Positions 11,850 to 24,999 of a DNA stretch of 64,000 nt are shown here, piece after piece. A program made the translations under genes and the position numbers. The notes under the pieces were generated by a model that ran no database searches, was not told the DNA's origin, and saw only the letters and a list, made by a program, of their open reading frames with translations. Source of the DNA: Sinohyriopsis cumingii (taxonomy: Eukaryota > Mollusca > Bivalvia > Unionida > Unionidae); assembly GCA_028554795.2 (NCBI GenBank), contig JAPYKE020000270.1, positions 575,501-639,500 on the forward strand. Direction: 5' to 3'. Positions within the stretch are counted from its first letter, which is position 1, and every line of letters begins with the position of its first letter.

Positions 11850-13427
11850 GCAAGCAGGCAGCTGATTCTCGATAGGGGGTGACATAAAACTGCAACATGC
11901 AGATTGTTGTCAGTGGAAAGATTCACAACAGTCTTTCTCACAACCAGCTTCTGATGAAGTATATAGATGATTCTGTCTGTATGAATGGTCCATTGCAGTT
12001 TAAGACCATTTTCAACTTTGGTTCTGAGCAAAGCCAAATATTGTCTGGAGAAAGAGAATTGATTTTGTGCGATTTAGAAGGTGCACTGTTCGTTCAGATA
12101 TTATATCGCGCTGCTTTGTACAGTATTAGATCTGACTGGAGATATGTTGGCTATGTCCAGGTGTATACTCAAATATTTCTTGATCAGATTGGTTCACGGC
12201 GGGACATGACTATAATGCGCTCGAAAAGTGTGGATCTGACTGAAGACACAAACATATCCACTGATATAGATATAGGTTCCCAGGTAGAATATATAACACA
12301 TTCTTATTAAAAATTTCTTTCTCAGCAATAAACTACATGGTGCTTAAAAGCAGCAGCGTTTTCTTTTCTCTGTGTTAATATTTGATTCTGTACAAGGACG
12401 AAGTTCGTTGAATAGAGTTAGAGGGCCATACAAATACAATATTTAAATTAATCTGGTTGAAAGAGTAAAGCCGTCGACAAGGACTATCTCTAAATTTTTT
12501 CTTACTGAGGGAATAAATTATTACGTGGATATAACATGTCTATAGACGTTTAAATCTAAATTCAACTCTGGCTCTGAGCAAGGATTTATTTAGTCTGGTC
12601 AGCGACATATTAGTTATTGACATTGATAAGAGAAAGTAGGGCGTCTCAATATATTTAATATAAGTTCATACAACTATCGGGGTGTTTTTGTAAAGGATTT
12701 CTTCAGATTTGCAGGTATACACTCTAATGTTTGTTACAAACTTGGTTCCTGATTGGGACATGACCATTAGGCGTGTGAAAGGTGTTTTTTCGAACAGGTG
12801 TCACGAGGTTAACGCTAGAACTTTATCGACTATGTGCTAGATAATAAATGAAATGACATTAAAAGAATGTTTCACATCGATAAGCTTCATACAATTGAGC
12901 ACGAGCAGCTTGTTCTGCCTGTTTTAATATTTTTTCTTTCGAGTCTGGACAAGAATTTACCCTTACGAACATTGCATTTCTGATTTTGATCTTCAAATAA
13001 TATCTCATTAAAAGTCTCTTTGTCAGCATAACTTTATTTGAATGTAGAATCAACTCTAGCTCAGACTTATCTTTATGGAAATTACACTGGCAAGCTTCTC
13101 ACAGACACATACATGTTCAGAGAAAATAAATAAAGTTCCTTTTTAAACCGGATGTGTTTCTCAAATAGAAACAAATAAAACTTCTATGTGTGTGCTTCCC
13201 CCATTTCTCTCTCAATTTCTCAACGCATGCTGGGCACACTGATATAATAAACTGACGACACGTTTATCATTCAGTGTACGAATTACAACTCACCGATTTG
13301 CAACGCAAAGTGCTATATATTTCTGGTATAAAGCATGTCATACAAGAGATACGCCAATAATAATAACAATAATAATAATAATAATAATAATAAAAATAAC
13401 AATAATAATATTAACGATAATAATAAA
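11850..13427 (+). repeat. Dispersed repeat family, copy B
   Basis: The longest copy, collinear with the reverse complement of 50-1255. It also contains an internal partial duplication: 12155-12240 and 12710-12790 share the order CAGGTxTAxACTCxAATxTTT, then TTGGTTC, then GGGACATGAC. It ends in an interrupted (AAT)n tract (13356-13427), mirroring the (ATT)n at the outer end of copy A. A 137-codon frame (11897-12310) lies across this repeat; because the repeat is otherwise non-coding I treat it as chance. Confidence 0.7.
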
Positions 13428-13619
13428 ATTTTCATGAACATATCCTTAAGATTTTGTTATAAACTGGGTACATTTTACGGAGCATTTTCATTATCACCAG
13501 TGATGATGATTCAGTGTGCTAATCCTCAATCCTAAGCCATAGGTTTTAGTTGTAAAAACATCAACAAGAACACACTATAATCCTTTATTATATTAACTTG
13601 AATTTATACTTTTCGATTC

Positions 13620-13623
<4 letters not shown>

Positions 13624-13709
<86 letters not shown>
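13624..13709. repeat. (TA)n microsatellite
   Basis: Perfect TA dinucleotide run of about 86 bp. The following kilobase to the inverted-repeat arm shows no features. Confidence 0.97.
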
Positions 13710-13711
<2 letters not shown>

Positions 13712-14564
13712 CTACCTCGTATCTACACGTCGTGCCTTGCAAGCTAAGTATTGGTCCGATGCACTTGCAATTATTACGTACAGAAGATATAGTTAAATTC
13801 CTATTTACATATTAGTAAACACGTGAACTTGTATAGAGAGGGGAAAGATGAACTATTTGCACTGGGTCCATTACTGATGAATTTTCCACATTTAGTCATT
13901 TAAAGTCACACGAAGCTACGATGCAACATTGGACACATTAGTCCTAGGGTTCAGCTTATCGAAACACGTCAGAGCTTTCTGCGTGTTAACATATGCCAGA
14001 TGCTTATAGGAAATATGGCGAAATTAGCAATTTGGAACGAAAATATTCCCATTTACTCAAACACGAAAATCTTCCATTCTGTTAAAATATGAAATTACTT
14101 ATCGCATGTACAAATTGTTGCACAAGATTGTTTTTTATAAACAGATGTGACGTAATGAACTGTCTGTTACAAATGCAACTTAAAGATGAATTGCCATTTT
14201 ATGGCATTCAAAATGTTTTTGCCATGGTATCATTAGACTAAGTGCATTGTCGAAACGTTTGGATTGTTTTGGCCGAAAAGAAAACTTATAGTATCTACCC
14301 TGTATAGTTTTGGTGTGAAATATAACCCATAATCTATACTGTCATTTCAAAATGATTAATTTCTTGTTCCATTCCTTTGATTTTTTTAATCAGTATAAAT
14401 TCGTCCCCATTACTCTACGTGGTCATTACGCACATACTGGCAAATTCCTGTTCTATAAATAGCAAATTGAAGGTCGTGTATGACCATGACAAAATTGAGG
14501 ACTTCTGATTTCTCTCTCAGAAAAATAAACAATGATTAACTCTACCATAGATTCGCCAATTCAA

Positions 14565-16068
14565 CACTGGAATTTAAAGATTAAAGATCGGGTTAATCCT
14601 GATAAAACGGTTAAGAAAGTTGGTTATGCATGAAACTGTGTGTACTATGTATGAAATTTCATACATTCGAAATATTCGAAAGCAAACGTGTAATTTAATA
14701 TTGCTAACTTACATTAAATTAGAGTCATTGTTTGTTTCATGAACGAATATGTCAAACAATTACCTTGCTCGCAGGTGATTATTCCGTACACTCGAACGAA
14801 AACGAATGTAAAGAGAGTAAAATATCTTAGTTTGGTAATGAATAAACGTGTAATTTTTTCTAGATGAGTTCAGACTAATTAGTAAGTTATTTCTTGACCA
14901 AGGTTTGTTATACAAGTATTGCGCATGAACTTTGGAAATCATATCAGAAATAATAATGTAAAACGATAACATTTGTGGGTGAAGGTATTAAAAAAGTCAA
15001 CATAAATGTTGGTCATATATAATTTTTTCGAATATATTCAAGACAGCATTACAGTAAAGATTGTCCCAAGAATATTCGTCCTTATTAATTTATTTAAAGT
15101 TCCATTGGTGTGACGAAGTTCCTTGGAAGCGATAATATAACTAAACAATTCGCCAGAATAAAAGTGATAATGACTTTTCTGCTTTTCATTTCAAAATGTA
15201 TAAATTAGTCAGGCTTGTACATCTGCTAATGGATGACCAAGTGATCTAAGGCACTCGCGTTTATAGATTACTGTTGTCTCACTTCTTTCTGCTTTGGTTC
15301 CATTCCCGTGCTCGGAAATAGTTGGTATGTCATAAAGTTGATTGTCAGTGGCTTCATTTAGGTCTATGGGTCTTCTTAGCTTCTTCTTCCATCAAATTAA
15401 AATGGCCGTCATGTTTAGCTTACGATATGTTGACAAATACGTTAAATAACAACACCATTTAAAACAAAAACATAGGTTAATATGTTCATTTATGAAAAGA
15501 GAGATCAGTACACGGGCACATAATATTATACAGTTATATCGTGTATCATAGATTATTAACCTTAATGAGTAAAACTTATTCATGTCCATTATTCATGGCA
15601 TCATAAACAATCTTGGGACTCCAAGTATCAATCATATACAGTATACCTAGCTTTTAATTACGTATTCATTTTGTATGTACCTATCGATTGTATGACATTT
15701 TCATATAATTGCTATCAAAATGAACTTAAGAGCATTCATACGCTCATCATATTTTTTTGAAACATATTGTCTTGTATATGTCATGTCTTTAACAATATTT
15801 CAAGTCGATAACAACCCTACCTCGAGATCAAAATGTTGCTGGCAGTTGTTTATTATCTTCAGACAGACCAAATGTGATCAAGTAATATTACTGTTCTGTG
15901 AGTTCCTCACAGTCCCTTACTCTGCTCATTTGTATGTATTTGTGTATATTTTCTTCTGGTCTTTACATTTTCACCCATTAATTTAATGTACAAGTCGTAT
16001 CAATTGTCACTGTAACTTGTCGCTGTATGACATGCCATGTTTAAGATATGTATGTCAGCGCTCTATAT
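14565..16068. repeat. Large inverted repeat, right arm
   Basis: Inverted partner of 5622-6765, about 360 bp longer through insertions. Its outer end passes without a break into dispersed repeat copy C. The left arm instead ends at the LINE, and dispersed repeat copy A lies beyond that LINE. So the pre-LINE arrangement arm plus dispersed repeat was probably duplicated as one unit in inverted orientation. Confidence 0.8.
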
Positions 16069-16490
16069 GACCAGGAGGCGTGTGAAATGTGCGTTTTTGA
16101 ACAGGTGGCACTAGGTTAACGCTAGAACTTTATATGTTCTGTGCTAGATATTAAATAAAATGACATTAAAAGAAAGTCTCACATCAATAAGCTTCATGAG
16201 ATTGAGCACACGCAGCTTCCTCTGCCTGTTTTAATATTTTTCTTTCGAGTCTGGACAAGAATTTCCTGTGATTTTGATCTTCAAATATTATCTCATTAAA
16301 AGGCTCTTTGTCAGCTAAACTTTATTTGAATTTAGAATAAACCTCTAGTTCGACTGTTTTTATAGACATACACTCGCACGCTCCTCACACTCAAACAGAT
16401 TCACAGAACTGAAATTAAGTATGTTTTAAACAGTTGTCTCAAATAGAAACAAAAACAACTTTGTGTGTGCGTGTATGCACTATGTGAGCT
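16069..16490 (+). repeat. Dispersed repeat family, copy C
   Basis: Starts with GACCAGGAGGCGTGTGAAA, matching copy B at about 12764. It continues through the shared GGTTAACGCTAGAACTTTAT, GACATTAAAAGAA, AAGCTTCAT and TTCGAGTCTGGACAAGAATTT blocks. It stops before the (AAT)n-bearing end. Confidence 0.75.
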
Positions 16491-17378
<888 letters not shown>

Positions 17379-17732
17379 TGGGTGGTAATCAACCTCACAT
17401 TATGTCGCGAATGATGGATTAATTGATTGTGGATGTTCGGTGCTCCAAAACTGTAAGTATATTTAGGTCACGGAATGGTTGCATCCTAGATCAATAACAG
17501 CTGATACAAATTTGGTTATCGACAACTGTTAGAGTAAACAATTAAATGAAATCATTGTTTTAATTACTTGTGAGTTGATTATTAATATCAGCCTCCATTA
17601 TGAATAGAAGAGAACATTAATTGATGCGACTAATTGACAGTTTGTTCAATGACGTATTGGCTGCTTTAAAGGTTTAAATGGATCAAGAAAGTCAAAGATA
17701 TATTGATTTATACATATCATAATGCTTATACA

Positions 17733-18010
17733 GATCAAGAAAGACAATGACGTATTGACAGCCATATGGGTTTATATAGATCAAGATCAGGACGTATTAA
17801 CAGCCGTGAAAGCTTATACAGATCAAGATGAAGACGTATTGACAGCCGTATGGTTTTATATAGATCAAGATCAGGACGTATTAACAGCCGTGAAAGCTTA
17901 TACAAATCAAGATCATGACGTATTTACAGCCGGGAAAGCTTATGCAGATCAAGATGAGGACGTATTGACAGCCGTATAGGTTTATATAGGTCAAGAAAGA
18001 CAAAGACGTA
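17733..18010 (+). repeat. 42-bp minisatellite, open in one frame
   Basis: Units begin at 17733, 17779, 17821, 17863, 17905, 17947 and about 17989. Spacing is exactly 42 bp from 17779 onward. Consensus start is GATCAAGATnAxGACGTATT. The plus strand stays open for 85 codons (17722-17979), giving a 14-residue repeat built around DQDxDVLTAV. Adjacent units alternate in type (AVKAYT versus AVWFYI), which suggests an older 84-bp doubling. A diverged unit may lie upstream near 17650. I see no promoter or splice evidence that it is translated. Confidence 0.9.
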
Positions 18011-20578
18011 TTCACAGAATTATTCGATTAAGCAAACCAGGAAGTACATAATCATGTATAGCATTTACAAACATCACTAACTGTTGTTGAACTGAATAAT
18101 GAATTTTTTAAAAATTGTTCACACCTCTTATGAACAAAGTATTATCAGACAGAAACAAAATAGAAACTGACGTTGACAATATTTATAAAGGTTGTATGAA
18201 ACAAAAATAAAATCGAAAACATGGACAAGTTATTTAATGATAAAGCAGAAGGAATACACACAATGAATTGCCGCTTGAATCAAAGAACATTTTCCTGAGC
18301 CTCTATTGAGTCCATTGTTTTCCTTTTGCCACTAACTCACGGCAACAGGACCTGTCAAGTGAATGGGTTTTAACATTGCAAATGCTACAAATAATGTTCC
18401 TCTTATCACTAATGTCCAAACAGACACAAGTTGTTAACTTTACACATGCATGTAATTTCCTACCTCAAATGTGTATTACCCATAAGGAACCATTCCCAAA
18501 CCGTAGATTGACAGTATGCTTTATTGAAACACAATTACTACGACCTTATAGTTTAAAACTAACTAACAAAATGGAGCAAAATAAAAACAAATAATCTAAA
18601 TCCCTGAAATACAAAGTGAAGACAAAAATAAAGTTATAGGATAACGAATTAAGTCCCATTTAGTCCAAAAAGTTCCATCATCACTCTTAAGGAATAAAGT
18701 TCTAATTCAATTTAATTTGTGCTTGAAATAAGATTCAACAATGGTTGTGTAGATGGCTTGTAGTAGCATATGAAGTGGCTATCTCAAAGGTTTTTTGATG
18801 ATGAAACACAAAAACAATCCAAGATGTCATTGTTTTGAATTCACTATAACGCCCGTTTAATTTTTCTTTCGAAGAATATTATTTAAGAGCCTTTCGTATT
18901 TCCAGTTAAAAATAATTTGAAAACATAATGCATCCAAATCAGACACTGAACATAGCAAATACAAATGATTCGGCTTTAAGGTCTAACAGCACGAATGAAT
19001 ACTTTCTGAATAAACAAGCCTACAAAGAACGCTTCTTGGCCCAGGTCACAATTAGTATTTTTGGCAATACTATGTCTTAATGGAATTTATCCATTCTACT
19101 ACAATTATGTTAATAAAAATATAATAAAACAGCGTTGTAAACATAATGTGATTGACTCAAGCCAAGTTAATTATCCTAATATTTAACCCACACTCTTAAA
19201 AAAAAAAAAACATATTATCTATGTATTAAATTTTCACCAAAATAAAATACAAAGTTGTCTTTAGTCAGGAACACAGTGCAATTGACCTTGGACAAAGTTA
19301 AGTCAAAACTACAATTAAACATATCAATCCACGATGGAGGAAAACTAACAAACACAAATAAAAATTAAATATTCGAAACACAATTAGGTAATACTTTACA
19401 CATCGATCTCCATTAGAGAGAAGACAATCTTAGCAAGCTATACCGGTTTATAAATTCTGAAGTCTACCCTTTTATTATCAATATAGATATTAAAATGTCT
19501 AAAAACAAGTCAGATGTGAATCGCACCATTTAAATTGGTATTATTTTCTCGGAATATCTTTATGGGTTTGGTGTAGATCGGGGAGGAACTAAGGCTGAGG
19601 CCAGATCGTTGCTTCACTCAAGTATTCCTACTTTGCGTTATCGATTAAGTATACTTAACACGATAAGATAATTCCCAAACATAAAAGTATTTGAGATGGT
19701 TCATCATATAAACATAACTCGATCTCCTATCATGATTACTGTACATTATAACGACTACTCCTTCACCTCTGTTGATTATTCGGTTCCATAAATATCTTCC
19801 CAACACCGGCTCCCATCAACGAAGCAATCATTACAATCGAACAAAGCTGTACACGGATACATAAATACAAATAGTACATGCCTTGAGTTTCTCACAGTAA
19901 GTATTCCTCCTCGGATTTCAGATTCAGTCATTGCAAATCTATCATATTCTTTATGTGATGTGTTCATGCACATGTAGAAGAGTGGTGCAAGTTATTGTCA
20001 GAACGAAAGTGAATGAGAACGATGGTTTGTATTATTGTTTGATGAGACTGTAAAATGAAATGTACATGCACCAGCCTACTCTTTCTGACATCGATAGAGT
20101 CAAGAGGAAGATAGAGAGTGAAAAGACAGAATACCCTAGGTCAGTTGTGCAAATATTGCAAAGTCAAAGTATATGGGTACATAATTAAAACAAAGACAAA
20201 CGTGTTTGATGCTGGCCACTTTCGTGACTTTGTATTGAACATAAATGATATTAGTGAACCAAATATTTGCTATGTATTTATATCATAACATAACGATGTG
20301 GACAAAGTCTATAGCGTAAACGTGCTAAGAAATTGAACAATGAGACATAGTACATAAGACATACATTTTTTGAGGCTGCAACCGCCATAAAGAGAAATAC
20401 AGCAAATAGAGCTTGCTGTATTTCTAGAAGCCACAAAAAGGAGGAAGAGGCAAAGAACAAAATGTCCAGCATCAAAGAAAAGATAAAAGTTGATCAAAAT
20501 TAAACCGATAAATTCTGTATTGCCGGGGCAGCAGAGCACCCTTACATTCCCCAGTAGTTAGGATATATCCAGCAGAGT
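18011..20578. other. AT-rich stretch, nothing recognised
   Basis: Only short frames and a poly-A run near 19198-19210. No repeat partner was noticed within the window. Confidence 0.5.
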
Positions 20579-20893
20579 ATGCTCTTCAAATACCTCCATA
20601 ACTCATGGCTAACTGGTGAAGTAGCGCTCAGAAGGAGGATGATACGAATTGATGTGAAATGCCCTATGTGCAAAATAGCCAAGTTTACCAAATATCATGT
20701 CATAGCACAGTGTGAGACCAGAAAACAAGATAGGATTAAATTAATAATGGAAATATACAAAAAAGATAAGTATAAAAGAAATCGATTAGTATATTTAGAT
20801 GGAAATTTTGATAAACAGTTACTAAGAAAAGTTACGGATTACATAATTACAACAATGAAAACATGTGGCCAAGTGATAACAATTAAAAAATAA
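20579..20893 (+). CDS. LINE-type C-terminal fragment with CCHC-like motif, ORF intact
   Basis: A 104-codon uninterrupted frame. The N-terminal half resembles the region after RT/RNase H in LINEs (a LHNSWLTGE block), followed by C-x2-C-x8-H-x4-C at residues about 29-46 (CPMC...H...C), a metal-knuckle pattern common near the C-terminus of LINE ORF2 proteins. The second half is lysine-rich and ends in IKK before a TAA. The first Met may be internal to a lost upstream part. It could be a 5'-truncated retrotransposon end, or a captured fragment. No neighbours belong to it. Confidence 0.55.
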   Translation: MLFKYLHNSWLTGEVALRRRMIRIDVKCPMCKIAKFTKYHVIAQCETRKQDRIKLIMEIYKKDKYKRNRLVYLDGNFDKQLLRKVTDYIITTMKTCGQVITIKK

Positions 20894-21157
20894 AGTATGA
20901 ACCTAAAAATTGTTTTCGATAACTATATTAATTTAAAAACAAGAATCAAGTGACAAACACCAAATATAATCAATTAACTTAACTAAAATTTAAAATAAAA
21001 GTTTTAAAAATCTTTTATTTCTTCTCTCACAAATTTAATTAAATTTTGTCAAGTACTTTGTCTGCCTTTATGCGTCTATCCTAAAATCAAATTACCATTT
21101 AGATGGGGAACAGGGACCCCTATAAGGAAGAGTACGTGATAATGACATCATAAGGCT

Positions 21158-21346
21158 ATGTCACATGGCACGCGAAGTGAACAGGTCTATGAAAGAGTCC
21201 GGAAAAACGTCCCCATAGGGAATACACTCACACAACAATACACGAAAACCAAGTTCCAAATCTTTCTCCCTTACTATACAGAATTTTCCACTATAAATGG
21301 GAATCTAAACCCTTTAGAAAATCTTTGGCAAGAAACTAATATATAA
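21158..21346 (+). pseudogene. Possible Tc1/mariner transposase C-terminal scrap
   Basis: The frame ends with a NLNPLENLWQE block, resembling the conserved block around the last catalytic acidic residue of Tc1/mariner DDE transposases, which normally contains a D-L-N-P-I-E-N-L-W core. Upstream residues are too diverged to support the other catalytic positions, and no inverted repeats were seen. The match is short and could be chance. Confidence 0.35.
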
Positions 21347-22245
21347 AAAGAGGCAGCCTAATTCGAGTTGGGAGATATCCATAAAAAATAATGAGAGTAT
21401 TGACACCACTTGAACACAGCTGACCACATTTCCCAATACTAGTAATGCGAAGAACAACACATCATATAGCACTTATGATACATTAGGAAAAAAAATTCTG
21501 TAAAACCTTAGTACACTGTTACTTCGCCAAAATTCAAAATTATCTAACCAGATTATATTAATAAAATTTTTAAAAAATTGATCCAATAATAAGGATCTTA
21601 GAACAACTGGAAGCATTTTGAAATAGATGGCTATCCCGACACAAAAACAAAGTATAGCGCACATACAATATAGTATATACAGAAATAGCACACATGGGAT
21701 ATTGAGAAACTTTTAGCCAAGGTCAACTAAAAGGAATAGGGAAGGCATCCCGAGTTAGGTGATGGGAACCTATTCGGATGAACAACCCTATATAATACAC
21801 TAGGGAAATCAAAAATACCCCGTCAAAATTCTAAAAAATCTTTATGACCGAAATTCTTTTGAATAAAATAGACAAACAACACATCTGAGGGGGACACAAT
21901 TACACATAACCTTTTATTTTTTTGGACAAGTAGGGCGTTGATCTGTGTGGTGCCCCCCCCCAAAAAAAAATAATAATTCCTGTAGAAACATCCATGTAAA
22001 ATTTCGCAAACATAACCGTTTTCTGTTTTATTTGGTTGTCCTGTCTATGTTTTGTATTTACCTTTGAAACAGACTCATTAAAGAGTCGAAAACGCTCAGG
22101 ATACTTAGATACTAGTTTCGCACTGTTCATTGTCAGTTTATTGCATTTATCTTAATCAATCCCTGACACACGTGATCCCTTGTTGTGTCCAGTGCACTTA
22201 AATGGATTGTTATTCGCCATATGATTTGCAATTAAATGGCAGTAC
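21347..22245. other. AT-rich stretch, nothing firm
   Basis: A 76-codon minus frame (22130-21900) contains SKYPERFRLFNESVSK but is not recognised. A poly-C/poly-A junction lies at 21953-21970. No feature called. Confidence 0.45.
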
Positions 22246-22396
22246 TGTTGAGTTATTGCGTTAAAACATAAGAAGAGACGCCGTGTTCTATCTATCAATA
22301 ACTTTAATATATACAAGTGACTACTGTGAGGTCTTAACACAGATTTGTATCTGTAACGTAATGCATATGTACATGTATTAGTCCAATTCACAGTAA
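22246..22396. repeat. Gypsy LTR-like block, left
   Basis: The first roughly 85 bp starting TGTTG match 26048-26130 in direct orientation (shared GTTATTGCGTTAAAACATAAG, CAATAACTxTAATATATxCAAG). The right-hand block is flanked by a primer-binding site on the minus strand, so this LTR type belongs to a minus-strand element and is here either that element's 3' LTR or a fragment. The remainder to 22396 could instead be the U5 end of the plus-strand element that follows. Both readings remain open. Confidence 0.55.
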
Positions 22397-22410
22397 GGGG
22401 TGTCAGAAGG
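22397..22410 (+). promoter_or_regulatory. Putative primer-binding site of the plus-strand gypsy element
   Basis: GGTGTCAGAAG lies directly before the gag ATG at 22411. The same core appears, inverted, at 26034-26047 next to the other LTR. Shared priming sequence and gag-adjacent position argue that both elements used the same tRNA primer; which tRNA was not determined. Confidence 0.6.
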
Positions 22411-23253
22411 ATGGCAACTTCGCCTAAATCATCAATAGCTTTTCCGCCGAAACTGGAGCTTCGGGGAAATTTGTCTGCGAGATGGAAACAATTCAGAAAG
22501 AGTCTGGGTGAACTATAAAGTAGCTATGTTGCTGGCAGAAAAAGCGCCAAAACAGGGAATAGCCACTCTTCTTATGTGTATAGAAACCTTCACGTTTGAG
22601 AATGATGGAGACAAAGATAAGCCTGACAAAGTGCTTGACAAATTTGAAAATACTGTATAGGAGAAACAAACTAAACCTAAGAATGGTACAATTTCAATTG
22701 TCGACAAGAGGAAGCAGGCGAGAGCACTGATGCCTACGTCGCTGCGCTAAGATCACTAGCACAAACGTGTGATTATGGTGAGTTAGAAGAAACACTGTTG
22801 CGAGACAGAATGGTAACTGGAATAAGAGACGACGGAACCAATAGTAAAATGTTGCAAGACATGAAGTTAATCTTAAGAACTTGCAAAGATATTTGTCGAG
22901 CAAACGAAATAACGCAAGAACAGATGAAAGGTATTACTCAGGAAGACATGTCGGCATTAGCTCAAAGGAAGAGTGAAAAGTCAACAAAAAAAAAAAGAAA
23001 AAAGCAAAGTCAGTTGCAAGGAGAAAAAAAGCACGAAGCAATTAAAGAGGTTTGCCCTGCCTTGGGGAAACTGGGTGCAAAGTGTGGATTAAAGAACCAT
23101 TTGGCAGTAAAGTACAAGCAGAAAGAAGGGGCACACAAAAAGCAATACAAGCAGAAAGAAGGGGTAAACGTTATAGATGATGATTCAAGTCTTGACAGTG
23201 ATAATGATGAATTTGTGCTGACAGTCGAAGAAGTGAATGGAATAGAAATATAG
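22411..23253 (+). pseudogene. Gypsy gag with degenerate zinc knuckle
   Basis: The start codon directly follows the putative primer-binding site. The first 30 codons (MATSPKSSIAFPPKLELRGN) are open. Stops and shifts follow, then a 151-codon open frame (22798-23253) with a helical gag-like segment, a basic run of KKKRKKQ, and C-x8-C-x4-H, which looks like a zinc knuckle that has lost its first Cys. An 11-codon lysine-rich segment is duplicated at about 23113-23160. Gag is the structural nucleocapsid precursor. Confidence 0.7.
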
Positions 23254-23560
23254 GTGAGAGTCAGATAAATTTCAAGTTAGACTGTGGTTCAACAATTCAC
23301 ATAATCTATAAAACAGATCACAAGAAAGTATGTCATGATGGCACTCTGAAGCACCTGTAAAAGAAAAATGTGACAAATGTGAAACAAGAGCCTTGGGTAA
23401 AAGAAAATTGCACATTACAAATCCAAAGAATAAGACAATTTACATCTTCGAGTTTGTAATTATACAAGGGTAGGCAAGATCCAAGTAGTGCAGTAAATAA
23501 GTCTTATTACTGTAAATAAATAATATATGATGACAGTAGAGTCAGTACAACACCTCATAC
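23254..23560 (+). pseudogene. Gypsy protease remnant
   Basis: After the gag stop the translation contains FKLDCGSTIHII near 23270-23305. It sits where the aspartic protease catalytic D-[ST]-G should be; here the residues are D-C-G-S, so the motif is altered. Downstream frames are broken. Confidence 0.5.
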
Positions 23561-24490
23561 AGGAACATGAAGACATATTCAGTTGAGAAGGTCTCTTGGA
23601 AGGAGAACTCCACCTTGAACTGACAGAAAAAGCCAATCCAAACCAGTAAAACTGCCAGTGGGGAAATTTCAATTGGCTGTTAAGCTAAAGTTGAGAGCAG
23701 AAATTCATCGACTGGTGAAATTTGACTCCTGAGAACGAACCAACCGATTGGATCTTTTGCATGTTGGTGGTTATGAAGAACAACAAGAAAATACGGCTGT
23801 GCCTTGACCCACTAACTTTGAATAAAGTCTTGAAGAGAAATCATTACCCAATTCCACCAATAGACTATGTTTTCTCAGACCAGAGCAGGCCGATAATTAT
23901 TACTGCTGTGGATGCATAAAAATGGATTTTGGCATGTTAAGTTAGATGAGGAATCTAGCAAACTCGAAACATTTCGAACACCATGGGGACGATACAGATG
24001 GAGGAGAATGCCATTTGGTAACAGCTCCAGAGCCAGACAAATTTCAGAGGAGAATTGTTGAAGCTTTGGAAGGGATTCAAGTTGAGAAAGCAATTCATGA
24101 CGATATTCTAGCATGGGGAAGTGGTGAAAATGATGCTAAGGCCACAGAGGATCACGACAGAAAGTTTCGAGAACATTTTGAGAGATGTCGCAAGAAGAAT
24201 CTTACATTGAATAAAGATACGATGAAATTGAGGCAGAAGGAAGTCACGTTCATGGTACATTTGACCTATGCAAAAGGGTTGAAAGTTGACAGTGCTAAGG
24301 TAGACGCAATCAGAGAAATGCCTACACCGACGTATACGCAGACAATCCAGCGACTGATAGGTATGGTGAACTATGTGCAGAAGTTTGCTCCATGGCTATC
24401 GGAAATGACAGAGCTATTGACACATTTGTTTAAGAAGACGTATAGTTTTATTGGGATCAAATTCATGACAAATGCCGTCATGAAATTATA
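23561..24490 (+). pseudogene. Gypsy reverse transcriptase
   Basis: Recognisable blocks, in different frames: KKIRLCLDPLTLNKVLKRNHYPIP (about 23780-23855, the LDP...NK motif), HVKLDEESSKLETFRTPWGRYRW (about 23935-23995, catalytic Asp normally before this block), IHDDILAWGSGE (about 24095-24130, the DD of the active site retained), then LRQKEVTFM and RLIGMVNYVQKFAPWLSEM (about 24345-24410). The 181-codon frame 23946-24491 covers the second half. Frameshifts near 23925 and 24060 inactivate it. Confidence 0.85.
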
Positions 24491-24960
24491 GAGATATTCA
24501 CATCAACACCAGTACTGAGGTACTTTGACCATAAGAAGGACACTATTCTGCAATGTGATACATCGGAAACGGGGCTAGGGGCTTGTTTGCTGCAAGAGGG
24601 GCACGCAGGTGCCTATGGCTAACATGCACTCATAGTGACTGATGTAAATTGCGCACAAATCAAGAAAGAGCTACTGGCAATAGTTTTTGGACTGTAAGGT
24701 TTGAGAACTACGTCTACGGGAGACTAGTAGTCACAGATAGTGACCGCAAACCACTTGAAATAATCTGGAAGAAAACTTTGGATAGTGCACCAAAGCAGCT
24801 GCAAAGAATGCTGTTAAAACTGCAGAAGTTTGACTTCATTGTGATCTAGAAGCAAGGTACAAAGATTTACATGGCTGATAGTTTGAGTCGTGCATATTTG
24901 CTCTGCGCCAAGGAATTATGGCATAGAGATGGAGTGTTTGAGGTTGATACTCGCTCATTC
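24491..24960 (+). pseudogene. Gypsy RNase H
   Basis: Two frames carry ILQCDTSETGLGACLLQEG (about 24545-24605, with the first catalytic Asp), then a QIKKELLAIVFGL-type block (about 24655-24695, catalytic Glu), then VTDSDRKPLEIIWKK (about 24730-24780) and LLKLQKFDFIVI before a TAG. This is RNase H of a Ty3/gypsy pol, which removes template RNA. Confidence 0.8.
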
Positions 24961-24999
24961 ACAGAGAAAGCAATATAAATAGTAGCATGGTTGAGTTTC

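Noticed and set aside
11897-12310. 137-codon plus-strand frame
   Set aside because: Falls in a dispersed non-coding repeat whose other copies do not preserve the frame.
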